Below, in pieces: positions 52,042-59,978 of a DNA stretch of 64,000 nt. The stretch is from JBBPYC01 sp965218765. GTDB lineage: Bacteria; Pseudomonadota; Gammaproteobacteria; Burkholderiales; Burkholderiaceae_C. A program made the position numbers and the translations under genes. How positions within the stretch are numbered: position 1 is the first letter of the stretch; every line of letters starts with the position of its first letter. The stretch lies in assembly GCA_965218765.1 (NCBI GenBank), contig CBDCLU010000001.1, forward strand, positions 62,001 to 126,000. Direction: 5' to 3'. The notes under the pieces were generated by a model, which saw nothing but the letters and a program-made list of their open reading frames with translations, was not told the origin of the DNA and made no database searches.

Positions 52042-52067
52042 TAGGGTGGACCAGCGGTCCCGCCCTA
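52042..52067. terminator. Stem-loop between convergent operons
   Basis: Arms TAGGG-GGACC and GGTCC-CCCTA with a three-base loop AGC and small bulges (T on one side, CG on the other). It lies in the 263-base interval where the plus-strand cluster and the minus-strand cluster converge, so it could end both transcripts or be a REP-like repeat. There is no T-tract. Confidence 0.5.
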
Positions 52068-52149
52068 TCTGGGATTAACTTTCACTTCTGCTGCTCATGT
52101 ATGGCACTCTGACTGCAATGAACCCTGCAGCGGCAACACGATTGGTCAG

Positions 52150-53157
52150 CTAATCGGCCCGGGTCGCTGTCGCTTTCGCGATCGACGCCCAGCGCTGGGA
52201 ATCTGCATGCACCATGGCATCGAACGGCTTGGCCGCGAGAAACCGAAACTCCGCGCCACGCTGCCACATCTGCGCTCGAATGCGCGCGTCGGCACCAGCG
52301 GTCTGCACATCCGCTTCAATCTTTTGCGCGACGCCGTCGGGCGTTCCGGCCGGCACGAACAGGCCATACCACTGGTCCGCGACGAAGGCCGGATAGCCCA
52401 TCGAAGCGATCGTCGGCACGCCCGGCAGCCGTGTGGTCGGCTGTGCACCGGTTACGGCCAGCACGCGCAGCTTGCCGCCTTCGATCAACGGCAATGCGGA
52501 CACGATGATGTCCATCATCACGTCGATGCGCCCCGCGATCAGATCGGGCAACGCCTGGCTGCTGCCGCGATAAGGCACGTGCGTCATCTTCAAGCCTGCA
52601 AGCGACAGAAGCCATTCGGTTGCCAGGTGCGGCAGGGAACCGCTGCCGTTCGATGCATAAGTGAGCTCACCCGGCTTCGCCTTGGCAGCTGCCACCAGAT
52701 CGGCGAACGTCTTGAACGGCGAATTCATCGGCACGACCACGACCAGCGGCGATGTGGCAAATCCGGCCACCGGGATCAGGTCCTTCAACGGGTCATAACC
52801 AAGCTTCGCGTAGATGTGCGGCGCGATCGTGACCCCGGCCGGAATGCCCAGCACCAGCGTATAGCCGTCCGGTGCGCTCTTGGCGACGAATTCAGTACCG
52901 ATGGTCGAGCCGGCGCCCGTGCGGTTGTCGAACACGACGGGTTGCGCCCATCGTTTCGACAGCGCCGTGCCAATGGTGCGCGCCGCATAGTCAGTGGCCC
53001 CGCCGGCGGGGAACGGAACGACGAGTTTGACCGGGCGATTGGGATAGGGAGCCGCCTCGAGCACGGTTTCGGCGGCGTGCGCGAGAGCGGGCGCCGCCGC
53101 CGTTGCGGCAAGCCATTTCAATGCGTCGCGGCGCTGGGCGGAATGATCAATATGCAT
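52150..53157 (-). CDS. Bug-family tripartite tricarboxylate receptor (TctC-like)
   Basis: Periplasmic receptor of 335 residues. YPNRPVKLVVPFPAGGATDYAART and VVFDNRTGAGSTIGTEFVAKSAPDGYTL are the defining motifs, followed by YASNGSGSLPHLATEWL and VPYRGSSQALPDLIAGRIDVM. The N-terminus QRRDALKWLAATAAAPALAHA is a possible Tat-type signal. No TctA/TctB membrane genes are near, so it is an orphan receptor, as is common in Burkholderiales. Confidence 0.93.
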   Translation of the reverse strand: MHIDHSAQRRDALKWLAATAAAPALAHAAETVLEAAPYPNRPVKLVVPFPAGGATDYAARTIGTALSKRWAQPVVFDNRTGAGSTIGTEFVAKSAPDGYTLVLGIPAGVTIAPHIYAKLGYDPLKDLIPVAGFATSPLVVVVPMNSPFKTFADLVAAAKAKPGELTYASNGSGSLPHLATEWLLSLAGLKMTHVPYRGSSQALPDLIAGRIDVMMDIIVSALPLIEGGKLRVLAVTGAQPTTRLPGVPTIASMGYPAFVADQWYGLFVPAGTPDGVAQKIEADVQTAGADARIRAQMWQRGAEFRFLAAKPFDAMVHADSQRWASIAKATATRAD

Positions 53158-53208
53158 GGTGAACTCTTTTTTTTAGGAAAAATGGTTTTTGATGGCTGCA
53201 GCGCGCCA

Positions 53209-53976
53209 CTACTTGCCGCCCCAATGCACAAAGCGCCGCTCCAGCACGATGAACAGCAGGTTCATGCCGTAGCCGACAGCGCCCGCGCAGAAGATTGCCG
53301 CGTACATAACCGGCATGTCGAAAATCATCTGCGCGTTGACCACGCGAAACCCTAGGCCATCGGTCGAGCCGATGAACATCTCGGCGACGATCACGATCAC
53401 CAGCGCAAGCGATACGCCGGAGCGGATGCCGACGAAGGTCTGTGGCAGCGATTCCCAGATCGTCACGTCGGTCATCACGCGCAGGCGCGAAGCACCCATC
53501 ACACGCGCGGCCAGCAGCCGCTGCTTGCGCGCGTTCATCACGCCGTAAGCCGTGTTGAAGACAATCACGAGTGCGGCGCCGAATGCGGCGACCGCGATCT
53601 TGGTCAACTCGCCGCTGCCGAACAGCACCAGAAACAGCGGGAACACGACCGACGCCGGCATCGAGCGAAAAAAATCGATCACGAACTCAATCGCCCGATA
53701 CACCCTGTCCGATGCGCCCAGCAGCACGCCCAGCGGCACGCCGATCAGCAACGCCAGGCCGAACGCGATCAGCGTGCGCCGCACCGTCATCCACAGGTCG
53801 TGCGCGAGCGTACCGTCACGCAACCCGCCCAGCAGCGCATTGAAGGTTTCGCCGGGGCCGGGCAGCAGCAGCGGGTCGGCCAGCTCGGCCGCATGCGCAA
53901 GCGCCCAGACGCCCACCAACGCAGCCGCGCCGAGCAGCGGCGTCAATCCTCCGAGGCGATGGCTCCAGCCAGTCAC
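53209..53976 (-). CDS. ABC importer permease, SsuC type (no ATPase nearby on this strand)
   Basis: Permease of 255 residues with the EAA-like loop ARKQRLLAARVMGASRLRVMTDVTIWESLPQTF and about six helices. It follows its receptor gene by 30 bases on the same strand. The expected ATPase is missing from this cluster. Confidence 0.9.
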   Translation of the reverse strand: MTGWSHRLGGLTPLLGAAALVGVWALAHAAELADPLLLPGPGETFNALLGGLRDGTLAHDLWMTVRRTLIAFGLALLIGVPLGVLLGASDRVYRAIEFVIDFFRSMPASVVFPLFLVLFGSGELTKIAVAAFGAALVIVFNTAYGVMNARKQRLLAARVMGASRLRVMTDVTIWESLPQTFVGIRSGVSLALVIVIVAEMFIGSTDGLGFRVVNAQMIFDMPVMYAAIFCAGAVGYGMNLLFIVLERRFVHWGGK

Positions 53977-54006
53977 GGCAGCTCGACCGTCCGTCGGACG
54001 TCGGCG

Positions 54007-54990
54007 TCAGCGCAGCTTCAGCATCGACTTCGCGTCGAGCGCGCTCTTCACCACGCCCTGCTCGACACCGATGTCGACGAACTTCTGCAAGTCGGCCAGG
54101 TCCTGCGCGTTGAGTTCGCCGACATTCATGAACTTCACGAGCGGCACGGTCGGTGCCAGCTCGACCGAGGTGTTCATGTACTTGGGCAGCAGTTCGCGCA
54201 CGCTCGCATCGCCGTCGATCGCGCTGATCGCGCGGCTCCAGGCCTGCATGAAGCGGGCCGCCACCGCGGGCCGATTGGCGAGAAACTTGCCGGACAGCGC
54301 GCCACCGGCGGCGAACGCTTTCGCGTCCGGCCGGCCCAGCAGATAGGTCGCGATCACGCCCGCTTCGAGCCGGCGCGCGACGCCCTTGGCCGCCATCACG
54401 GAAGCGAGCGGCTCCAGCGTGTAGCCCGCGTCGAAGTTGCCGCTTTGAAGTGCGCCCAGGTGCACGCCCATCTGCTGCTCCTGGATCGTGTAGTCGACAC
54501 CCTCCTTCAAGCCGACCGCCTGCAGCACCGCCTTGGCAGCGCCCAGATTCGCCGGGCCCGGTGCCGACAGGATGCGTGCGCCCTTCAGGTCCTTCAGACT
54601 GGTGGCTGGGTAGCCGGTTCGCACCACGAACTGCTCGGTGATGTACCGCGCGTTCTGCGCATTCAGCGAGATGTAGCGCAGCGTGCCGGGCCGCCGCGCG
54701 TCGATGTTCGCGCCTTCCAGCGTCACCAGGTTCGACGCGCCGTCGACGTCGCCGCTGACGATCGCCTGCACGGTCAGCGGGTGTGAGGCGAACACCACGG
54801 CTTCCGGCTCGATACCGGCTTCCTTGAAGTAGCCGCGTTCGAGCGCAACGTAATACGGCAACGCGGAACTCGACTGAAACACGCCGATGCGGACCTTGTC
54901 GGCCGCCAGCGCGGGGCTGGTCAGCGCCAGCAGCAGCGCCGGCAACAGAGCGGCGACCAGCAGAACACGACGCGATGAGGATGGCTTCAT
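54007..54990 (-). CDS. ABC importer binding protein, SsuA/NMT1-like
   Basis: Receptor of 327 residues with a signal peptide (SSSRRVLLVAALLPALLLAL...PALAADKVRIG). YYVALERGYFKEAGIEPEAVVF and VQAIVSGDVDGASNLVTLEG are family motifs. The ATG at 54990 overlaps the stop of the VOC gene (ATGA). It pairs with the next permease. Ligand unknown. Confidence 0.91.
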   Translation of the reverse strand: MKPSSSRRVLLVAALLPALLLALTSPALAADKVRIGVFQSSSALPYYVALERGYFKEAGIEPEAVVFASHPLTVQAIVSGDVDGASNLVTLEGANIDARRPGTLRYISLNAQNARYITEQFVVRTGYPATSLKDLKGARILSAPGPANLGAAKAVLQAVGLKEGVDYTIQEQQMGVHLGALQSGNFDAGYTLEPLASVMAAKGVARRLEAGVIATYLLGRPDAKAFAAGGALSGKFLANRPAVAARFMQAWSRAISAIDGDASVRELLPKYMNTSVELAPTVPLVKFMNVGELNAQDLADLQKFVDIGVEQGVVKSALDAKSMLKLR

Positions 54991-55526
54991 GGTGAGGTTC
55001 CTTCGGGTTGACTCGTCCAGACGTGAGCGGCGGCAGCAAGCTCCGCGAACCCGAGAGGATCGAAGAAGCTTTGGCCCGCGACGTAACCACGCCCCGGACG
55101 CATGTCGGGCGCGGCACCCACTTCGACCGATCCCTCGAACGTGAGTTCGAGCTGCACGCCGCTCGGGTCGTAGACGAACAGTTGCCACAGGCTGGTGCCC
55201 GGCACCAGGAACTCGCGCCAGGCCAGGCCCGCTTGCGAGAAGTGCGCGCGAAAGTCATGAAACCCCGCGCAAGCGAGCGACAGATGATCGATCGCGGCGC
55301 TGCCAGCCGGGCAGTGCCCTTGCGGCCCCAACGCCGGGCCACCTGCGTAGATGTGCACGATCGCCTGCCCGCCCGGCAGCGGCACGGCAAGCCAGGCGCC
55401 GGGGTAGCCGAAGTCCGGTCGTGCGATCTCGACCAGACCCAGTACGTCCAGATAGAAACGCCGCGTCAGCGCCAGATCGGCGGTCTTGATCGCGACGTGA
55501 AACAGGCCGAGCACGCGCGCGCTCAT
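54987..55526 (-). CDS. VOC-superfamily protein (glyoxalase/extradiol dioxygenase fold)
   Basis: A 179-residue metalloenzyme-type protein with two beta-alpha-beta-beta-beta modules. Possible metal ligands are His in GLFHVAIKTADL, His in AAIDHLSLACAG and Glu in GVQLELTFEGSV. Members include glyoxalase I, ring-cleavage dioxygenases and epimerases. It lies between an FAD monooxygenase and an importer receptor and may act on the hydroxylated product (inference). The ATG at 55526 begins MSARVLG; upstream codons are not VOC-like. Confidence 0.85.
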   Translation of the reverse strand: MSARVLGLFHVAIKTADLALTRRFYLDVLGLVEIARPDFGYPGAWLAVPLPGGQAIVHIYAGGPALGPQGHCPAGSAAIDHLSLACAGFHDFRAHFSQAGLAWREFLVPGTSLWQLFVYDPSGVQLELTFEGSVEVGAAPDMRPGRGYVAGQSFFDPLGFAELAAAAHVWTSQPEGTSP

Positions 55527-55613
55527 GCCGGACTCCGGTGCCGAGAGTGTCTGACGCGGTTCATGCGAAGGGGGCTGGCAGTGTTCATGAAGTGATTCAG
55601 CGAAAAGCAAGTT

Positions 55614-56831
55614 TCAGTCCAGCACGACGTCGGCCCAGAGGCGTCGGAACTGTTGCTGGTAATGCGGCAGGCGCAAGCGCGCCATCTCGGTGCGGCCCTC
55701 GGCGCCGGCGAGCATCGCGGCGGTGGCGTCCAGTGAAAAGTCCATCGCAAAGCGCAGCCGGGGTTCACGCAAGCTCGCGATGCGCGCGGTCAGTTGCGCG
55801 GTGCCGCCCGGCGTCGGTGCCGCGCCGCCGAACCGCCGCGCGGCATCGACGATCAGGCGCCCGGCCACGCACGCGTCTTCGACTGATTGCGTCGCGCCCT
55901 GCCCCAGTGTCGGCACCATGCCGTGTGCGCTGTCGCCGAGAAACAGCACCTGGCCGGAGCTGTCATGCCACAGCGACGGGCTTTCCTGCAGGCGCGCCCA
56001 GTGGATCTGGCCGTGCTGCGCCACCAATCGGTCGACCAGCCAGCGCACCGGCGCGCAGGCGGCGACGGAGGTCGGCAGATGGTGGCGCGCCAGCGCTTCC
56101 ACGCTGCGCTCGGAAGCCGGAATGTCGCGGCCCGCTTCGATCGGGAACGAACCGGCGATGTAAACCCGATCCGACGGCACCCGAAAAGCCAGCAGGCGCT
56201 TCGGGCCGTTGAACCACCACGTGTAGTCGTCGATCAGCCCGGCCGAAGTGTCGTCCACCAGTAGCCGGTAGATGGCCACGCCGATATGGCGCGCCTGCCA
56301 GGGTCCCGCCAGCAGCGGGCGCAACCCGCTGTAGCGCCCGTCGCAAGCCACCACCAGATCGAAGCCGGCTTCCTGAACGGCCTGTCCGTCGACATGGTGG
56401 CCGCTCAACAGCAGCCGTCCCGGCTGCGCAGGATCGGGCCCGCAGTGATCGATCGAAATGCCGAACCGCGCCAGCTCCGCCAGCGGCGCGCGCAGCACCC
56501 GGTACAGCTCCGACCAGCGAATCCGGATGCCGGCGTCTTCCGCCAGTTCCGCCAGCGCGAAATCGAACACCGGCGTGCCGTCGCAGAGATCGACCCGCCA
56601 GCGCGCCCATGGCAGGCTGGCCGCGCGTACGCTTCGGTACAACTCGGGCAAGGTGAGGCGCAACGCCTTCATCGCGTTCGGCCCGACGTTCAAGCCGGTG
56701 CCGGCCTCGGCCTGCTCGGACGGCAGCGCCTTCTCGAAGCAGACCAGCTCGATCGACGGCTCCCGCGCGAGCAGCGATGCCAGCACGCTGCCCGCGACCC
56801 CGCAGCCGACCACTGCGACCCTGAATGTCAT
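55614..56831 (-). CDS. FAD-dependent aromatic-ring monooxygenase (PHBH/salicylate hydroxylase type)
   Basis: Flavoprotein hydroxylase of 405 residues. FAD/NAD(P)H motifs are VAVVGCGVAGSVLASLL at the N-terminus, the DG motif VVACDGRYSGLRP, and the GD motif VLFLGDSAHGMVPTLGQGATQSVEDA. Such enzymes insert one oxygen into electron-rich aromatic or N-heteroaromatic rings, as in salicylate or 6-hydroxynicotinate hydroxylation. The ATG overlaps the stop of the second ring-opening amidohydrolase by four bases, so the two are made together. Confidence 0.9.
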   Translation of the reverse strand: MTFRVAVVGCGVAGSVLASLLAREPSIELVCFEKALPSEQAEAGTGLNVGPNAMKALRLTLPELYRSVRAASLPWARWRVDLCDGTPVFDFALAELAEDAGIRIRWSELYRVLRAPLAELARFGISIDHCGPDPAQPGRLLLSGHHVDGQAVQEAGFDLVVACDGRYSGLRPLLAGPWQARHIGVAIYRLLVDDTSAGLIDDYTWWFNGPKRLLAFRVPSDRVYIAGSFPIEAGRDIPASERSVEALARHHLPTSVAACAPVRWLVDRLVAQHGQIHWARLQESPSLWHDSSGQVLFLGDSAHGMVPTLGQGATQSVEDACVAGRLIVDAARRFGGAAPTPGGTAQLTARIASLREPRLRFAMDFSLDATAAMLAGAEGRTEMARLRLPHYQQQFRRLWADVVLD

Positions 56832-57934
56832 GATGCCACCGCCGCGATGATCGCGATCAGCCCGCCGCCGTCCGGTCCCTGGTGCTCGGCACCGCCGGAG
56901 ACGAACAACCGCGTGTCGCCGAGCACGCCCGCGACCAGCGCGCCTACCGCGCCGCGGATGTGGCGCTGCGCATTGATGTCGGTGTCGTCCAGCATGGTGT
57001 GGCGCCGACCGCGGATGCGCCCGCGCCGATCGGGCTCGCACTTGACCAGCACGCCGGCAATGCGGGCGGCAGCATCGGCATCCAGTTGCGGTGCGGCCTG
57101 CAGGCCCAAAGCGCCCGCGCAGCGCACCACGGCGGGCAGATCGAGCGCGTCCTGCATCGTCGTGCTGCCGATGCGCAGCGGACCGGTCCATGCGGCGCTG
57201 CAGCCGAGCACGATCACCTCGTGCCGGTCGACTTCGACGCCGGAAGAAATGCTTGCGCGTTCGCTGTGGATCGAGAAATCGCTGAGCACGGCGGCAGCGA
57301 GTCGTTCGGGGGTTTCGCTGAACTCACCCAGCGCCTGACCGACGCCCAATGCACCTGCCGCGCGCGACAACGCCATCGAGCGCCCGGGATCGGCGGACAA
57401 CGGCGTTCGACCGCGCCGCAGCGCGTCCTGCGTGCGCGCCGAGGTCACGCAGGGCACCTTGGCCTGCACGAAGACCACCTCGTCCGGATGCGCGAGCCGG
57501 GCGTCGGCCAGCGCGCGACGCACGGTGTCGGCCATGTCGGCGATCTGCTGCGCGCCGCCGACGTGCTCGGCTGGCAACGGCGCGCCGAACGCGGTGCCGA
57601 TCGCCAGTGCCGGGGCGTCCGACAGACGTTCGTCCATGTCGCGGCTGAACACCAGATAGTGCGGCGTCAGCACGCCTTCGGTGCCGCCCGACAGCACGCA
57701 GGGCACCGTCAACAGCAGCTCGGCCGCCGACGCATTGCGATGCAGCGCCAGCAGCGCCATCAGCGACTGCGTGAAATAGCCGCGCGTGAAGTCGTTAACG
57801 CCGCCGTTGCCCTCGGTCTTGCCGATCACGCAGACGATCTGGTACGGATCGATCCGGCCTTGCACGATAGCCTGCTCGAGCGCCGACACATCGCCCGGGT
57901 GCGCCATCTCGAACCGTTGCACGAGCGCCTGCAT
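56828..57934 (-). CDS. Ring-opening amidohydrolase (cyanuric acid hydrolase/barbiturase family), copy 2, divergent
   Basis: Second member of the AtzD/barbiturase family, 368 residues. The Lys residues are in CVIGKTEGNGGVND (K39), VFVQAKVPCVTS and LVKCEPDRRGRIRG. The Ser residues are in VLSGGTEGVLTPHY (S82), RASISSGVEVDRHEV and FVSGGAEHQGPDGGG. The triplicated catalytic set is therefore complete. It differs from copy 1 around the substrate pocket: PLLTP becomes PCVTS, and SRGASALG becomes SRAAGALG. It likely opens a different cyclic imide or lactam ring. It follows the Nup-type importer and is coupled to the FAD monooxygenase. Confidence 0.9.
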   Translation of the reverse strand: MQALVQRFEMAHPGDVSALEQAIVQGRIDPYQIVCVIGKTEGNGGVNDFTRGYFTQSLMALLALHRNASAAELLLTVPCVLSGGTEGVLTPHYLVFSRDMDERLSDAPALAIGTAFGAPLPAEHVGGAQQIADMADTVRRALADARLAHPDEVVFVQAKVPCVTSARTQDALRRGRTPLSADPGRSMALSRAAGALGVGQALGEFSETPERLAAAVLSDFSIHSERASISSGVEVDRHEVIVLGCSAAWTGPLRIGSTTMQDALDLPAVVRCAGALGLQAAPQLDADAAARIAGVLVKCEPDRRGRIRGRRHTMLDDTDINAQRHIRGAVGALVAGVLGDTRLFVSGGAEHQGPDGGGLIAIIAAVAS

Positions 57935-57947
57935 GCGTCGACTGCGT

Positions 57948-58874
57948 TCAGGGCCGCTCGAACGGCTGGCCGATCGCGGCCGGCAGCCGCGCGGTGCGGC
58001 CCAGCACCGCCAGCACCAGCAGCGCCGCCAGGTACGGCAGCATCTGGATCACATAGGACGAAACCGGCAGGTTGAACGCCTGCACGCGCAGCGACAGCGC
58101 TTCTGCCGCGCCGAATACCAGGCACGCGACCAGCGTGCCAAGCGGCATCCAGCGGCCGACGATGATCGCCGCGAGCGCGAGGAAGCCACGGCCCGCGGTC
58201 ATGCCGTCGGTGAACGTGCCGACCTGCTGCAGCGACAGCACCGCGCCGGCCAGACCCGCGAACGCACCACCGCCGACAACTGCGGCCATGCGCACGAAGT
58301 CGGGATCGGCGCCGGCCGCGAACGCCGCGCCCGGATTCTCGCCAACCGCTCGCAACTGCAGCCCGGCGCGCGTGCGGAACAGGAACACCGACAGCGGCAG
58401 CACCGCGAGCAGCGCCAGATAGGTCAGCACCGGCTGCTGAAACAACAGCCGGCCCAGATACGGCAACTCCGCCAGCAGCGGCACTGGCCAGGCTTCGAGC
58501 AACGGCACGCGCAGCGAGCCAGTGCCACCGCCGAGCAGCGTGCGCATCAAGAAGCTCGTCAGGCCCAATGCAAGCAGGTTCGCGGCCAGCCCGGTCACCA
58601 TGTGCTCGGCGCGGTACTTCACGGTCGCGACCGCCACCACCAGCGCGAGCAACATGCCGCCGCCCGCGCTGGCCGCGAGGCCGAGCCCGACGTTGTTGAA
58701 CGTATGTGCGACCGCCACCGCCACGAACGCGCCGCTGAGCATCTGACCTTCCAGGCTGACCGCGAATGTGCCGGCGCGTTCGGACAGGATGCCGCCCAAC
58801 GCGGCCAGCAGCAGCGGCGCGGCGATCCGGATCGCGGCGGCGAAGAAGTCGAGCAGGAACGGCAGATCGACCAT
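57948..58874 (-). CDS. ABC importer permease, nucleoside/simple-sugar type (second)
   Basis: Permease of 308 residues with LGGILSERAGTFAVSLEGQMLSGAF and TRAGLQLRAVGENPGAAFAAGAD, signatures of the NupQ/YufQ branch that serves purine nucleoside importers. It lies 18 bases downstream of its partner permease and just upstream of the second ring-opening amidohydrolase. Confidence 0.93.
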   Translation of the reverse strand: MVDLPFLLDFFAAAIRIAAPLLLAALGGILSERAGTFAVSLEGQMLSGAFVAVAVAHTFNNVGLGLAASAGGGMLLALVVAVATVKYRAEHMVTGLAANLLALGLTSFLMRTLLGGGTGSLRVPLLEAWPVPLLAELPYLGRLLFQQPVLTYLALLAVLPLSVFLFRTRAGLQLRAVGENPGAAFAAGADPDFVRMAAVVGGGAFAGLAGAVLSLQQVGTFTDGMTAGRGFLALAAIIVGRWMPLGTLVACLVFGAAEALSLRVQAFNLPVSSYVIQMLPYLAALLVLAVLGRTARLPAAIGQPFERP

Positions 58875-58892
58875 TGGGCAGGAAGATGTCGG

Positions 58893-59978
58893 CTAAACCT
58901 TGCCGCCGCCCGAGCGGCCAATTGCGCAGACCACGAACACCATCGCGAGCCCCTGGATCACCAGCACGAGCGACGACGGCACGCCGACCTGCCGCTGCAT
59001 CGCCAGCGCACCGGTCTCCAGAAAACCGAAAAACAATGCCGCTGGCAGCACGAACAGCGGATTCAACGCGCCCATCAACGCGATCGCCACCGAGTTGAAG
59101 CCGAAGCCGGCCGAGAACCCTTCGATCAACCGGTAGTGCACGCCCAGGCATTCGATGCCGCCCGCCAGACCGGCCAGCGCGCCGGCGGTGCCCATCAGAC
59201 CGAATATGCCAACAGCCGGCGACACTCCCGCATAGCGCGCCGCCGCGTGGCTCGCGCCGAGCAGCCGCCAGCGAAAGCCCAGAGTGGTGCGCCACAGCAC
59301 CCCATGCATCAGCAGCGCCATCAGCACCGCGAGCACGATGCCCGCGTGCAGCTCGGTGCCGGGCACCAGCTTGGGAAGCCAGGCCGTGGGGTCGAACAAC
59401 GGCGATTGCGGAAAACCCGCGCCCTCCTCACCCATGCGCCCATGCAGCACCTCGGCCACCAGCAGCAGCGCGACGAAGTTCAGCAGCAGCGTGACCAGCA
59501 CCTCGTGCACGCCGCGCCGCACGTGGATCAGCGCCGCGATGCCGGCCCAGGCCGCACCGCCGAGCGCGCCGGCCAGCAGCGCCAACGGCAGCAGCAACCA
59601 GGCCGGCAGCCCGCTCACGAACAATGCCACGGCCGACGCCGCGACCCCACCGATCGCGATCTGCCCTTCGGCGCCGATGTTGATCACGCGGCCCCGAAAG
59701 CACAGCGCGACGCCGACTGCGCACAGTAGATACGGCGTTGATTTATTCAGGCCAACCACGACCCGGTCCCAGCTGCCGAACGCGCCAAGGAACAACGATT
59801 GGTAAGCGACCCACGGGTTGCGGCCGGCCAGCGCGATCAACAGCGCGGTGATGCCCAGCGCCAGCACCACGGACAGCCCCGCACGGGCCAGTGGATGGGA
59901 CCGCACGGCCAGCAACGGTGCGGCCTGCGGCGGCGCGATGGCCGGCAGCGGACCGACCGCATGTGCCGGGTTGGTCAC
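58893..59978 (-). CDS. ABC importer permease, nucleoside/simple-sugar type (first)
   Basis: Permease of 361 residues (NupP/YufP branch) with ALCFRGRVINIGAEGQIAIGG, HVRRGVHEVLVTLLLNFVALL and the coupling loop TLGFRWRLLGASHAAARYAGV. It starts at a GTG overlapping the ATPase stop. The N-terminal 35 residues are Pro/Ala-rich. Confidence 0.93.
   Translation of the reverse strand: MTNPAHAVGPLPAIAPPQAAPLLAVRSHPLARAGLSVVLALGITALLIALAGRNPWVAYQSLFLGAFGSWDRVVVGLNKSTPYLLCAVGVALCFRGRVINIGAEGQIAIGGVAASAVALFVSGLPAWLLLPLALLAGALGGAAWAGIAALIHVRRGVHEVLVTLLLNFVALLLVAEVLHGRMGEEGAGFPQSPLFDPTAWLPKLVPGTELHAGIVLAVLMALLMHGVLWRTTLGFRWRLLGASHAAARYAGVSPAVGIFGLMGTAGALAGLAGGIECLGVHYRLIEGFSAGFGFNSVAIALMGALNPLFVLPAALFFGFLETGALAMQRQVGVPSSLVLVIQGLAMVFVVCAIGRSGGGKV

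Noticed and set aside
57786..59729. 647-codon plus-strand frame rich in Gln/Arg/His
   Set aside because: Opposite strand of the Nup-type permeases and ring-opening amidohydrolase; the composition is typical of antisense GC-rich DNA.
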